Shown here: piece after piece, positions 40,178 to 49,320 of the stretch
How the letters are laid out: each line of letters starts with the position of its first letter
Position numbering within the stretch: the stretch's first letter is position 1
Assembly (NCBI RefSeq): GCF_014050145.1
Contig: NZ_JACFYF010000003.1
Coordinates: 62,001 to 126,000 of the forward strand
DNA: 64,000 bases
DNA from: Vibrio marinisediminis
Lineage (GTDB): Bacteria > Pseudomonadota > Gammaproteobacteria > Enterobacterales > Vibrionaceae
Direction of reading: 5' to 3'
Made by a program: the position numbers and the translations under genes
Notes under the pieces: model-generated
The model's database searches: none
What the model saw: only the letters and a program-made list of their open reading frames with translations
Told to the model about the DNA's origin: nothing

Positions 40178-40192
40178 GATTATTCTCCTCGA

Positions 40193-41122
40193 TTACAGTG
40201 ATTTATTTAGAACGAGAGCCAAGAGTGCTTGGCGAGCGTATACGCCATTTTCGGCTTGTTGGAAGTAGCAAGCGTGTGGTGTTTTATCAACGTCAGAGGT
40301 GATCTCATCAACACGAGGAAGTGGGTGCAATACTTTTAGGTTTTCACGCGCCCCTTCAAGTATCGAAGCCGTCAGAATATAAGCCGATTTAATGTGCACG
40401 TATTCCGACTCATCAAAACGCTCTTTTTGCACTCGCGTCATGTACAAAATGTCAAGCTCAGGGATGACACTTTCCATGTCGGTATGCAGGCTATATTGAA
40501 TGCCAGCTTCATCAAGCTCTTCACAAATATAATCGGGCATTGCTAATGCTTCTGGTGCAACAAAGAAGAAGCGAATGTTGTTAAATTTAGCTAAAGCTTG
40601 GGTTAATGAGTGCACCGTGCGACCGTATTTTAAGTCACCAACGAAGGCCACATTCAAATTGTCCAAACGACCTTGCGTTTCAGAAATAGTGTATAGGTCG
40701 AGCAGTGTTTGGGTTGGGTGTTGATTTGCACCGTCACCGGCATTAATCACGGGTACACCGTTTGAGAATTCAGAAGCAAGACGAGCAGCGCCCTCTTGTG
40801 GGTGGCGCATCACAAAGGCATCAACATAGCTAGAGATCACTTGTACTGAGTCCGCTAATGTTTCGCCTTTTTTCGCCAGCGATGTGTTACCCGCGTTATC
40901 AAAACCAATCACATCACCACCAATGCGTTGAATTGAGGTTTCAAAAGAGAGGCGGGTACGGGTTGATGGTTCAAAGAAACAGCTCGCAACCACCTTGTTT
41001 TTAATCAGATCTGGGTTGGGTTCTGCTTTTAGCTGACCTGCGGTTTGGACTATTAACTCGAGCTCTGCACGTGATAGCTCTGGAATCGAAATGATGTGCT
41101 TGTTGTAAAGCGTATTGGTCAT
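40193..41122 (-). CDS. pyrB: Aspartate carbamoyltransferase catalytic chain
   Basis: A 309-residue catalytic chain. Visible carbamoyl-phosphate motif is [10 protein letters not shown], plus [11 protein letters not shown] and the later R-V-Q-K-E-R. The open frame extends far upstream through the leader, but the ATG at 41122 (M-T-N-T-L-Y-N-K-H) matches E. coli and has AGGGA 8 bases ahead; an ATG three codons before it is an alternative. Upstream lie a terminator hairpin, a leader peptide and a promoter forming a UTP-responsive attenuator. Confidence 0.97.
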   Translation of the reverse strand: MTNTLYNKHIISIPELSRAELELIVQTAGQLKAEPNPDLIKNKVVASCFFEPSTRTRLSFETSIQRIGGDVIGFDNAGNTSLAKKGETLADSVQVISSYVDAFVMRHPQEGAARLASEFSNGVPVINAGDGANQHPTQTLLDLYTISETQGRLDNLNVAFVGDLKYGRTVHSLTQALAKFNNIRFFFVAPEALAMPDYICEELDEAGIQYSLHTDMESVIPELDILYMTRVQKERFDESEYVHIKSAYILTASILEGARENLKVLHPLPRVDEITSDVDKTPHACYFQQAENGVYARQALLALVLNKSL

Positions 41123-41160
41123 AATCGTCATCCCTATCTGACTAGAAAAAATTTTAGGCA

Positions 41161-41189
41161 ATAAAAAAGCCCCCCAATAGGGAGGCTTT
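41161..41189 (-). terminator. pyrL: pyrBI attenuator terminator
   Basis: On the minus strand stem AAAGCCTCCC/GGGGGGCTTT with loop TATT followed by TTTAT. It begins at the leader-peptide stop codon, so a ribosome close behind polymerase would prevent folding, as in the E. coli attenuator. Confidence 0.88.
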
Positions 41190-41280
41190 AAAAAACAGTA
41201 GAAGTTGAAAAATAACCAGCCAGTAAGCAAGCTAGCTTACCTTGAGTAAAGCGCATTGTAGAACACGAATTACGTGGCAT
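41188..41280 (-). CDS. pyrL: pyrBI leader peptide PyrL
   Basis: A 30-residue leader peptide too short for standard ORF calling. It reads [10 protein letters not shown] and ends F-S-T-S-T-V-F, with a GGAGG site at 41290-41294. The last codons are strongly U-rich (TTATTTTTCAACTTCTACTGTTTTTTAA region), giving UTP-sensitive pausing, and the stop sits at the foot of the terminator stem. This follows the E. coli pyrBI mechanism: low UTP pauses polymerase, the ribosome catches up, the terminator fails to fold. The peptide sequence differs from E. coli; the layout is the same. Confidence 0.87.
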   Translation of the reverse strand: MPRNSCSTMRFTQGKLACLLAGYFSTSTVF

Positions 41281-41297
41281 TATTGACAACCTCCAGA

Positions 41298-41338
41298 CAA
41301 ATTGCCGTGAATTATACGCAGAAGATTGTCGAGCGCAA
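41298..41338 (-). promoter_or_regulatory. pyrBI promoter with reiterative-initiation start site
   Basis: TTGCGC (41333-41338), 16 bases, perfect TATAAT (41311-41316). Seven bases later comes AATTTG at 41298-41303. The E. coli pyrBI start is also AATTTG at 7 bases after TATAAT, and UTP-driven slippage there lowers productive initiation. Conservation suggests the same control. Confidence 0.8.
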
Positions 41339-41378
41339 GCGATTACTTCGCGCTTTTTCATTCAAAAATCGTCGAGTA

Positions 41379-42383
41379 TTAACTGCCTAAAGTCGCAACC
41401 ATAACGGCTTTAATGGTATGCATACGGTTTTCTGCCTCATCAAAAACAATCGAATGGTGAGACTCGAAGACCTCTTCGGTGACTTCTAAACCTTTCATGC
41501 CATATTTCTCAGCAACTTCTTTGCCGATGGTCGTTTCATCATTATGGAAGGCGGGTAAGCAGTGCATAAATTTCACTTGAGGGTTACCGGTTTTTTCAAT
41601 CACATCCATATTAATTTGATAGGGTGTCATTAGTGCGACGCGCTCATCCCAAGCTTCTGCGGCTTCTCCCATTGATACCCAAACGTCGGTGTAGAGAAAG
41701 TCACAGCCTTGCACGCCTTCATCAACATCAGCAGTAAGGGTTATTTTCGCCCCCGTTTGTTTGGCGATTTGTTGGCAAGTGGCGACGAGCTCTGCTTCTG
41801 GCCAAAATTGTTTGGGCGCGACAAGGCGAATGTCCATGCCCATTTTAGCGGCGCCAACCATGAGTGAGTTACCCATATTGTTGCGAGCGTCGCCTAGGTA
41901 GGCAAAGCTCATTTCAGACAGTTGTTTACCTTGACCATGCTCAAGCATGGTTAGAAAATCGGCCAAAATTTGGGTTGGATGGAATTCATCAGTCAACCCG
42001 TTCCACACAGGTACACCGGCGTGTTCTGCCAGCTCTTCGACAATCGCTTGACCAAAGCCACGATACTCTATGCCGTCGTACATTCTGCCAAGTACGCGAG
42101 CAGTATCTTTCATTGATTCCTTATGCCCAATTTGTGAGCCAGACGGACCAATGTAAGAGACCTGCGCGCCTTGATCAAAAGCGGCGACCTCAAATGCACA
42201 GCGAGTCCGTGTGGAGGCTTTCTCAAAGATTAAGGCAACATTTTTACCTTGTAGGGTTGGCTGCTCTGTACCCGAATACTTAGCGATTTTTAAATCCGCT
42301 GAGAGGTCGAGTAAGAACTGAATCTCTTTTGCAGTGAAGTCGAGTAACTTAACGAAATTACGGTTACGAAGATTGAAAGCCAT
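41379..42383 (-). CDS. argF: Ornithine carbamoyltransferase
   Basis: A 334-residue OTC. The carbamoyl-phosphate site is S-T-R-T-R-C-A-F-E, ornithine binding D-E-F-H-P-T-Q, and H-C-L-P-A-F at the end. Closely similar to E. coli ArgF/ArgI in length and sequence. It could be anabolic or (with arcA) also catabolic; ARG-box-like sequence upstream favours the anabolic, ArgR-controlled role. It runs in tandem ahead of pyrL-pyrBI, so the two carbamoyl-phosphate consumers are adjacent. Confidence 0.94.
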   Translation of the reverse strand: MAFNLRNRNFVKLLDFTAKEIQFLLDLSADLKIAKYSGTEQPTLQGKNVALIFEKASTRTRCAFEVAAFDQGAQVSYIGPSGSQIGHKESMKDTARVLGRMYDGIEYRGFGQAIVEELAEHAGVPVWNGLTDEFHPTQILADFLTMLEHGQGKQLSEMSFAYLGDARNNMGNSLMVGAAKMGMDIRLVAPKQFWPEAELVATCQQIAKQTGAKITLTADVDEGVQGCDFLYTDVWVSMGEAAEAWDERVALMTPYQINMDVIEKTGNPQVKFMHCLPAFHNDETTIGKEVAEKYGMKGLEVTEEVFESHHSIVFDEAENRMHTIKAVMVATLGS

Positions 42384-42398
42384 ACTCTAATCCTTGAG

Positions 42399-42416
42399 TC
42401 TGAATAATATATATCA
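42399..42416. promoter_or_regulatory. Weak ARG-box-like site near argF start
   Basis: TCTGAATAATATATATCA: a perfect TGAAT half with a degenerate second half. 15 bases before the ATG of argF. Confidence 0.35.
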
Positions 42417-42442
42417 TTAGTAAAACATAAAAACGCACTAAA

Positions 42443-42460
42443 AGTGAATAATTATTTTAT
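42443..42460. promoter_or_regulatory. ARG box (ArgR site) upstream of argF
   Basis: AGTGAATAATTATTTTAT matches the 18-bp ARG box (W-N-TGAAT-W4-ATTCA-N-W) except for two positions. It lies about 60 bases before argF, within a probable promoter (TTGCCA further upstream on the minus strand). Confidence 0.6.
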
Positions 42461-42523
42461 ATTAATTGGCAAATAACGAATAGTCATTCGCCATGTTGAA
42501 TGAGATTTTTACGTAACCTATGT

Positions 42524-43897
42524 CTATAGGTTTTCTTCGGCGTATTCCGCTAGGCGGCTTCTGACGACACCGTTTAAATGGATATTGGCGCTGCCTTCAA
42601 AGTTTTTGAATCGCTCAACCATGTAAGTTAGACCTGAAGTTACCGGGGTGAGGTATTGAGAATCGATCTGCGCCAAGTTACCTGAGCAGACAATTTTTGT
42701 GCCTTCCCCACAGCGGGTAATAATGGTTTTGATTTGTGAGGCCGTGAGATTTTGGCACTCATCGAGCAACACAAACGCATTTTGAATCGAACGACCACGC
42801 ATAAAGTTGATCGATTTGAACTGAATGTTGGCTTTGTCACAGATATATTTGAGTGAGCCTTCCGTACAGTGATCGTTTTTATGCAGCGCTTCCAGAGTAT
42901 CGGTAACCGCAGCCAGCCATGGCAGCATTTTCTCCTCTTCGCTACCGGGTAAAAATCCGATTGATTCACCAATGTCAGGCGTGTTTCGTGTGACGATAAT
43001 TTTATCGAACATGTTTTTTTCAATACTTTGTTCAAGTGCTGTCGCTAAGGCGAGTAGGGTTTTACCACTACCTGCGGCGCCAGTTAAAATCACTAAATCA
43101 ATGTCAGGATCAAGCAGGGCATCCATTGCCATCGCTTGGTAAATATTTTTTGGTGCAATGTCCCAAGCTCTGCGATGCATCAACCGCTCGCGACTGAGGT
43201 CTTTTAAGCTGATGGAGTCTTCATTAATCTCAGCAACTCGCCCAACAAAATCGCTATCATCAATCACATATTGGTTTAAGTAGGTTGGCTCGAAAGGTGC
43301 TTTTGCTAAGGTGTGAAAAGTGCGACCCGCAAGGTTTTTACTTTCCACTTGTTCAACACTTGCCCAAAAGTCCCCTTCAATTTGTTGGAAGCCTTTGGTG
43401 AGGTATTCAACATCATCGATCAGTTGATCAGAACGGTAGTCCTCGACATAACGAACCCCAGCCCCTTTAGCGCGTAGCCGCATATTTATGTCTTTGGTGA
43501 CTAAAATAACTTCACGTGGTGCTCGTTTGTTTTGTAGGTAGAGCGTTGCATTGAGAATGCGATTGTCGCCAGCTTTGTCGGCAAAGGCTTTAATTGTTTC
43601 TTGCAGTTCAAAATCAGCCAAAATTGCAATGTGTCCAGAGCTTTCTTTACCGCGATTAATCGGGATACCTTCAGAAATTTCATCAGGAGTCGCATCTTTA
43701 AATAGCGCTTCAAGGGCTCGAATTGCCACCCTAGCATCACGCGCGACATCACGCTTACTGTCTTTAATGCGGTCAAGTTCTTCTAAAACTGTCATTGGAA
43801 TAACGACGTCGTGTTCTTGAAAGGAGTAAATGGCGAGAGGTTCGTGAAGAAGGATATTGGTATCGAGTACGAAGAGTTTTCTGTCCGTATCACCCAT
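42524..43897 (-). CDS. PIN-PhoH family ATPase/ribonuclease (PhoH2-type)
   Basis: A 457-residue two-domain protein. The N-terminal PIN domain (about 1-140) keeps acidic residues at L-D-T-N (11-14), E near 39, and D-K-A-G-D-N-R-I-L; this is a ribonuclease fold. The C-terminal PhoH ATPase has the Walker A G-A-A-G-S-G-K-T near 268 and L-L-D-E-C-Q-N (Walker B) near 380. In mycobacteria such PhoH2 proteins act as ATP-driven RNA helicase-ribonucleases, paired with a small antitoxin (PhoAT). No small partner gene is visible next to it. AGGAGA site at 43902-43910 supports the ATG. Confidence 0.92.
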   Translation of the reverse strand: MGDTDRKLFVLDTNILLHEPLAIYSFQEHDVVIPMTVLEELDRIKDSKRDVARDARVAIRALEALFKDATPDEISEGIPINRGKESSGHIAILADFELQETIKAFADKAGDNRILNATLYLQNKRAPREVILVTKDINMRLRAKGAGVRYVEDYRSDQLIDDVEYLTKGFQQIEGDFWASVEQVESKNLAGRTFHTLAKAPFEPTYLNQYVIDDSDFVGRVAEINEDSISLKDLSRERLMHRRAWDIAPKNIYQAMAMDALLDPDIDLVILTGAAGSGKTLLALATALEQSIEKNMFDKIIVTRNTPDIGESIGFLPGSEEEKMLPWLAAVTDTLEALHKNDHCTEGSLKYICDKANIQFKSINFMRGRSIQNAFVLLDECQNLTASQIKTIITRCGEGTKIVCSGNLAQIDSQYLTPVTSGLTYMVERFKNFEGSANIHLNGVVRSRLAEYAEENL

Positions 43898-44502
43898 AAG
43901 CGTCTCCTGCCGCAGAGCGGCTCAGTGCTCACTGTTGTGAGGCTGACTTAACTGCTTACTGGCTGACAACGCCTGATTGAAGCTTCGATCCACTTGCCTT
44001 GGTGCTTGAATACTTCATTTATCATCGCTCTAACGCTACTTGAAGAGTGCGCGCAAGAGTCAGTCAGCAAACCCGTGTTGATCGTCTCTTTTATACGCAT
44101 CAGTGAGGTAAAAGGTAAAAATTTAAATCACTGCCGCGTTAATAAAAGTATATACCTGATTTTCTTAAAGTTGCAGCGACAAGAGCGCATTTAATTTTCC
44201 AGCCTCACTGCCAGAGTCTTCGTTATTCGCTGTTTTCGCGCCACCATCAAGATGGCTAGGTATTGATAATCAGTGGGTTTAGTTGTGCCACTGCTTTCTT
44301 ACACTTTGATGTCATTTAGTACAGTGGTGAAAATTTGTTAGGAAATGCGCGCTAGGCACGTGACCAATGTCACAGCTTCGAGTAAGATGTCCGACCTTTT
44401 TCCGCGCCTAAGCTGACCTAAAATCCCCCCGTCAGCCGCCTTTGAAATGGCGCGAGAACAGCTATGATAAATAGTAAATTTATTAAATGAGGTAGTCGAT
44501 TC
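43898..44502. other. Divergent 605-bp intergenic region between PhoH2 and rapA
   Basis: The longest non-coding gap in the window. No plausible gene: the one plus-strand frame of about 66 codons at 43994 has a TTG start and no ribosome-binding site. It contains a near-perfect CRP-like site (44359-44374), a weak promoter TTGAAA-15-TATGAT (44442-44468) close to rapA, and a GAGG site before the rapA ATG. Confidence 0.5.
44359..44374. promoter_or_regulatory. CRP-like site upstream of rapA
   Basis: CGTGACCAATGTCACA matches TGTGA-N6-TCACA at nine of ten core positions. A TAAAAT -10-like sequence (44419-44424) would put it near -64, a class I position for rapA. It is more than 460 bases from PhoH2. 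Confidence 0.5.
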
Positions 44503-47412
44503 ATGACATTTGCTTTGGGCCAGCGTTGGATTAGTGATACGGAAAGTGATCTTGGTTTAGGAACCGTAGTGGCATTGGATGCTCGTACAGTGTCGTTAAT
44601 GTTTGCTGCATCAGAAGAGAACCGTGTTTATGCCCGTAGCGATGCGCCCGTAACTCGTGTGATATTCAATGTTGGTGACGTTATTGAAAGCCAACAGGGT
44701 TGGTCATTAAAAGTTGAGCAAGTCGTTGAAGAGCAAGGACTACTGTCATATGTCGGTACTCGCGAAGAAGATGGCGAGCAAGATGTCGTATTGCGCGAAA
44801 TCATGCTTAGTAACCAGATTCGTTTTAATAAACCGCAAGATAAGTTGTTTGCAGGTCAAATAGACCGCATGGACAACTTTGTACTGCGTTTCCGAGCATT
44901 ACAAAACCAATATCAACAACATAAGAGCCCAATGCGTGGTCTGTGTGGTATGCGTGCTGGTCTCATTCCGCACCAGCTATACATTGCACACGAAGTGGGT
45001 CGTCGTCATGCGCCTCGCGTTTTGTTGGCTGATGAAGTGGGTCTTGGTAAAACCATTGAAGCGGGTATGATCATTCACCAGCAAGTGCTGGCCGGTCGTG
45101 CTGAACGTATTTTGATTGTGGTACCTGAAACACTACAACACCAATGGTTGGTTGAAATGATGCGTCGTTTCAACCTGCACTTTTCTATCTTTGATGAAGA
45201 GCGTTGTATTGAAGCGTTTGCAGACTCAGATAACCCATTTGATACTCAGCAATACGTCTTGTGTTCACTCGATTTCTTGCGCAAGAGCCGTAAGCGCTAC
45301 GAGCAAGCTTTAGAAGGCGAATGGGATCTATTGGTTGTCGATGAAGCGCACCACCTAGAGTGGAGCCAAGACAAACCAAGCCGTGAATACCAAGTGGTGG
45401 AAGGTTTAGCTGAACGTACGCCAGGCGTGTTACTACTTACGGCAACCCCTGAACAGCTTGGGCGTGAGAGCCACTTTGCTCGTTTACGTCTGCTTGATTC
45501 TGATCGTTTCTATGACTATGAAGCGTTTGTGAAAGAAGAAGAGCAATACGCACCAGTTGCAGACTCAGTTAGCATGCTGTTCTCTGGGCAACAATTGCCA
45601 GATGAAGCGAAAAACCAAATTACAGAGCTGTTATCTGAGCAAGATGTTGAGCCGCTGTTCCGTATTATTGAAAGCGACAGTGACGCTGCTGCGATAGCGG
45701 CTGCGCGCCAAGAGTTGATCGATAACCTAATGGATCGCCATGGTACGGGTCGCGTGTTGTTCCGTAACACTCGTGCGGCAATCAAAGGTTTCCCTGTGCG
45801 CAATGTGAACTTGTTGCCAATGGCGATACCTCAGCAGTACACCACCTCTATGCGTGTATCAGGTTTGATCGGTGGAAAGATGAGCCCAGAGGCTCGTGCG
45901 TTGAAAAACCTTTATCCAGAAGAGATCTTCCAAGAGTTTGAAGGTGAAGATTCAAGCTGGTGGCAATTCGACTCTCGTGTGAACTGGCTACTTGAAAAGA
46001 TCAAAGATAAGCGCAGTGAAAAGATCCTTGTGATTGCTTCGCGAGCCAGTACGGCGCTGCAACTGGAGCAGGCACTGCGTGAGCGTGAAGGCATTCGTGC
46101 AACTGTATTCCATGAAGGGATGTCAATTCTGGAGCGTGACAAAGCGGCCGCTTACTTTGCGCAAGAAGAGGGCGGAGCCCAAGTGCTGATCTGTAGTGAG
46201 ATTGGTTCTGAAGGACGCAACTTCCAATTTGCAAACCAGTTAGTGATGTTCGATTTGCCATTCAACCCTGACTTGCTTGAGCAACGTATCGGTCGTTTGG
46301 ACCGTATTGGTCAAAACCGTGATATCGACATTCATGTGCCATACCTTGAAGGGACATCACAAGCGATTTTAGCGCGTTGGTTTGATGAAGGTTTGAATGC
46401 CTTTGCCGAAACTTGCCCAACGGGTCGTGCGGTTTACGATTTGTTCTCTGACCGTCTGATTGAGATTTTGGCATCAGGCACTAACGAAGGCTTGGATGAG
46501 GTGATTGAAGAATCTGCCAAGCTAAACAAAGAGCTAAAATCACAACTGGAGCAAGGTCGTGACCGCCTGCTTGAGATGCACTCAAATGGTGGCGAAAAAG
46601 CACAAGCGATTGTCGAAAAAATTTCGGCGACAGATGGCGACACCAACTTAGTCACATTTGCATTAAGCCTGTTTGATACCATAGGTTTAAACCAAGATGA
46701 CAAAGGTGAAAACGCACTGGTGGTGACACCTTCAGAGCATATGTTGGTGCCAAGCTACCCTGGTTTGCCTTATGAAGGGGCAACGATTACTTTTGACCGC
46801 GATACCGCATTGGCACGTGAAGATATGCATCTGATCAGTTGGGAACACCCAATGATCCAAGGTGGTATTGACCTGCTAATGAGCGAAGGCGTTGGTACGA
46901 GTGCGGTGTCACTACTGAAAAACAAAGCATTACCGGTTGGTACATTGCTGCTTGAGCTGGTTTATACCGTTGATGCCCAAGCGCCTAAGCGCAGTGGCAT
47001 TAGTCGATTCTTACCACAAACACCAATTCGTGTGATGCTTGATGGCAAAGGGAATGATCTTTCTGAACAGGTTGAGTTTGAAAGCTTTAACCGCCAACTA
47101 AGCCCAGTTGGTCGTCATATCGCGGCTAAGTTAGTGGCTTCTGTTCAAGCGCAAGTTCATCATTTGATTGCGGCTGGTGATCAATTGGTGTTGAGCAAAG
47201 TCGATGCAATTCGCAGTCAAGCACAGCAAGAAATGCAAGTAAGCTTGAATGCGGAGCTTGAACGTCTACAAGCGCTAAAAGCGGTTAACCCAAATATTCG
47301 TGATGAAGAAATTGAAGCGATTGATGCGCAAATCAAAGAGCTAACAGGCTACATCAGCAAAGCGCAGTTCCAATTAGACTCGCTACGCATGATTGTCGTC
47401 TCTCACCAATAA
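44503..47412 (+). CDS. rapA: RNA polymerase-associated protein RapA (HepA)
   Basis: A 969-residue SWI2/SNF2-type ATPase. The N-terminal Tudor-like domains (1-110) are followed by motor motifs: [14 protein letters not shown] near 176, V-V-D-E-A-H-H-L-E near 280, and [10 protein letters not shown] near 595. It recycles RNA polymerase by acting on stalled or posttermination complexes. Separate promoter after a 605-bp divergent gap; rluA follows behind on the same strand. Confidence 0.97.
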   Translation: MTFALGQRWISDTESDLGLGTVVALDARTVSLMFAASEENRVYARSDAPVTRVIFNVGDVIESQQGWSLKVEQVVEEQGLLSYVGTREEDGEQDVVLREIMLSNQIRFNKPQDKLFAGQIDRMDNFVLRFRALQNQYQQHKSPMRGLCGMRAGLIPHQLYIAHEVGRRHAPRVLLADEVGLGKTIEAGMIIHQQVLAGRAERILIVVPETLQHQWLVEMMRRFNLHFSIFDEERCIEAFADSDNPFDTQQYVLCSLDFLRKSRKRYEQALEGEWDLLVVDEAHHLEWSQDKPSREYQVVEGLAERTPGVLLLTATPEQLGRESHFARLRLLDSDRFYDYEAFVKEEEQYAPVADSVSMLFSGQQLPDEAKNQITELLSEQDVEPLFRIIESDSDAAAIAAARQELIDNLMDRHGTGRVLFRNTRAAIKGFPVRNVNLLPMAIPQQYTTSMRVSGLIGGKMSPEARALKNLYPEEIFQEFEGEDSSWWQFDSRVNWLLEKIKDKRSEKILVIASRASTALQLEQALREREGIRATVFHEGMSILERDKAAAYFAQEEGGAQVLICSEIGSEGRNFQFANQLVMFDLPFNPDLLEQRIGRLDRIGQNRDIDIHVPYLEGTSQAILARWFDEGLNAFAETCPTGRAVYDLFSDRLIEILASGTNEGLDEVIEESAKLNKELKSQLEQGRDRLLEMHSNGGEKAQAIVEKISATDGDTNLVTFALSLFDTIGLNQDDKGENALVVTPSEHMLVPSYPGLPYEGATITFDRDTALAREDMHLISWEHPMIQGGIDLLMSEGVGTSAVSLLKNKALPVGTLLLELVYTVDAQAPKRSGISRFLPQTPIRVMLDGKGNDLSEQVEFESFNRQLSPVGRHIAAKLVASVQAQVHHLIAAGDQLVLSKVDAIRSQAQQEMQVSLNAELERLQALKAVNPNIRDEEIEAIDAQIKELTGYISKAQFQLDSLRMIVVSHQ

Positions 47413-47471
47413 TCCCACCGTCAGTGAGCGATAAGTATGGTACTTATCGCTCATCTTCTGGAGCTAGTTAC

Positions 47472-48209
47472 ATGGCAATGCTTGAGTACAACCCACCGGT
47501 CGAACCGTGGGTTGAAATTGTTTATGAAGATGAACAAATCCTCGCGGTAAACAAACCGTCTGGGTTATTGTCAGTGCCAGGACGTCTGCCTGAACACCAC
47601 GATAGTATGTGGAGTCGCGTCCAAGAGACGCATCCTGAAGCTCAGATTGTTCATCGCTTAGACATGGATACATCTGGTTTGATGGTGTTGGCAAAGAATA
47701 AACGTGCAGAAAGCGCGTTGAAAAAGCAGTTTCAATATCGCTTAACTCATAAAGTTTACTATGCTCGAGTATGGGGGCATGTAGAGCAAAGTGAAGGCGA
47801 GCTTGATTTCCCGCTGATTTGCGATTGGCCTAATCGACCTCGGCAAAAGGTATGCTATGAAACGGGCAAACCATCTAAGACCTTGTTTCAAGTAGCTAAA
47901 CATGAAGAAAAGACCACCATTGTCCGTTTACTGCCAGTGACAGGGCGTTCGCACCAATTGCGTGTACACATGCAAGCATTGGGTCATCCTATCGTCGGAG
48001 ATGAGTTTTACTCTGAAGGTGAAGCGTTTAGCTGCTCAGATCGTTTGGCACTGCATGCTGCGGAATTGAGTTTTTACCACCCAAAAAGCGATTGGTTACG
48101 CGCTATTTTTGTTCCTTGTGACTTCTACCCTGAAGCGGAAGAGATGCTCTTTGATTATTTTGATCCTGTGCGAAAATTACCAGACTATAAAACGCTGCCA
48201 AGACCATAG
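47472..48209 (+). CDS. rluA: Dual-specificity rRNA/tRNA pseudouridine synthase RluA
   Basis: A 245-residue pseudouridine synthase, modifying 23S rRNA U746 and tRNA U32. The motif H-R-L-D-M-D-T-S-G-L contains the catalytic Asp, and the L-P-V-T-G-R-S-H-Q-L-R-V-H motif comes later. The frame opens at 47424, but the ATG at 47472 (M-A-M-L-E-Y-N-P-P) has TCTGGAGC upstream and gives the usual start. Follows rapA as in E. coli. Confidence 0.95.
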   Translation: MAMLEYNPPVEPWVEIVYEDEQILAVNKPSGLLSVPGRLPEHHDSMWSRVQETHPEAQIVHRLDMDTSGLMVLAKNKRAESALKKQFQYRLTHKVYYARVWGHVEQSEGELDFPLICDWPNRPRQKVCYETGKPSKTLFQVAKHEEKTTIVRLLPVTGRSHQLRVHMQALGHPIVGDEFYSEGEAFSCSDRLALHAAELSFYHPKSDWLRAIFVPCDFYPEAEEMLFDYFDPVRKLPDYKTLPRP

Positions 48210-48269
48210 CGCCAACGCTGCCTGACTTAAAGTCGGCAGAGTCTTAGGCAGTAGATAAAGGAGAAACCT

Positions 48270-49232
48270 ATGTCGCTGCCTACCGTTGTCTTTCTCGATC
48301 GCTCCACCATTCCTTCGCATATTGAGTTTCCCCACCTACCTTTTGATCATCAATGGGTAGAGTACGACACCACCGAACCCGATCAAATCGTTGAACGACT
48401 CAGCCAAGCGCAAATTGTGATTACCAATAAGGTTGTTCTGGATCGCCGAACGCTATCCCACTTACCGAATCTTGAATTGATAGCCGTCTGTGCCACCGGT
48501 TTTAATAATATTGATATTGAGTACTGTCAGCAGGCAGGAATTGCAGTGGCGAATGTTCGTGGCTATGCCAGCCAATCGGTACCCGAACATGTGATTGCTA
48601 TGATGTTTGCGCTAAGACGCAATTTAATTGGTTACCACCAAGACATCGCCGCAGGGGAGTGGCAACGCAAACAACAGTTCTGTTTTTTTACTCATCCAAT
48701 TGGAGATATTGCCGGGGCAACTTTTGGCGTGATTGGTAGTGGCGAGCTAGGGCAAGCAACGGCAACGCTGGCTAAAGCGCTGGGGATGAATGTGATATTT
48801 GCAGAGCGTAAAGGTGCTGCGCAGTGCCGTGAAGGGCACCTCTCTTTTGAACGCGTATTAATGCTTTCCGATGTACTGAGCTTACATTGCCCACTGAATG
48901 AGCAAACGCATCATTTAATTGGTGCTAAAGAGCTTTCGCAAATGAAACCAAATTCGATTTTGATCAATACCGGACGTGGTGGTTTAGTTGATGAGATAGC
49001 TTTGGTTCACGCACTACGAAAGCAGCAAATTGGTGGTGCAGGTGTCGACGTATTTAGCCAAGAGCCCGCTGATGAAAGTAACCCTCTAATTGCTCATTGT
49101 GAGCTATCCAATTTATTACTGACACCCCATGTAGCGTGGGGCAGTGATTCGTCAATTCAAAAGCTCGCCAATATCTTAATGGACAACATTCGTGCGTATG
49201 TTGAGGGCGAGCAACAAAATCGAGTGGTGTAA
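48270..49232 (+). CDS. D-isomer 2-hydroxyacid dehydrogenase (HprA-like)
   Basis: A 320-residue NAD-dependent 2-hydroxyacid dehydrogenase. The Rossmann motif is G-V-I-G-S-G-E-L-G (about 148-156); catalytic Arg is in N-T-G-R-G-G-L-V-D, Glu in D-V-F-S-Q-E-P and His in L-T-P-H-V-A-W-G-S. The best match I recall is glycerate/hydroxypyruvate reductase, but other 2-oxoacids are possible. An AAAGGAGAAA site is present; terminator at 49271. Confidence 0.9.
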   Translation: MSLPTVVFLDRSTIPSHIEFPHLPFDHQWVEYDTTEPDQIVERLSQAQIVITNKVVLDRRTLSHLPNLELIAVCATGFNNIDIEYCQQAGIAVANVRGYASQSVPEHVIAMMFALRRNLIGYHQDIAAGEWQRKQQFCFFTHPIGDIAGATFGVIGSGELGQATATLAKALGMNVIFAERKGAAQCREGHLSFERVLMLSDVLSLHCPLNEQTHHLIGAKELSQMKPNSILINTGRGGLVDEIALVHALRKQQIGGAGVDVFSQEPADESNPLIAHCELSNLLLTPHVAWGSDSSIQKLANILMDNIRAYVEGEQQNRVV

Positions 49233-49270
49233 TTGGCGTGGTGTGATGCCATTTCAATAGCAGCAGATAC

Positions 49271-49305
49271 AAAAAGACCGGTCATCGACCGGTCTTTAGT
49301 TTTAT
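49271..49305 (+). terminator. Bidirectional terminator (hydroxyacid dehydrogenase / valS)
   Basis: Stem AAAGACCGGTC/GACCGGTCTTT with a 3-base loop. T-run on the plus strand, A-run before. Lies between convergent stops. Confidence 0.88.
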
Positions 49306-49320
49306 TGTCAAAACAACGAA

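Noticed and set aside
43994-44194. 66-codon plus-strand frame in the PhoH2-rapA gap
   Set aside because: TTG start, no Shine-Dalgarno, no recognisable features; probably chance in A/T-rich DNA.
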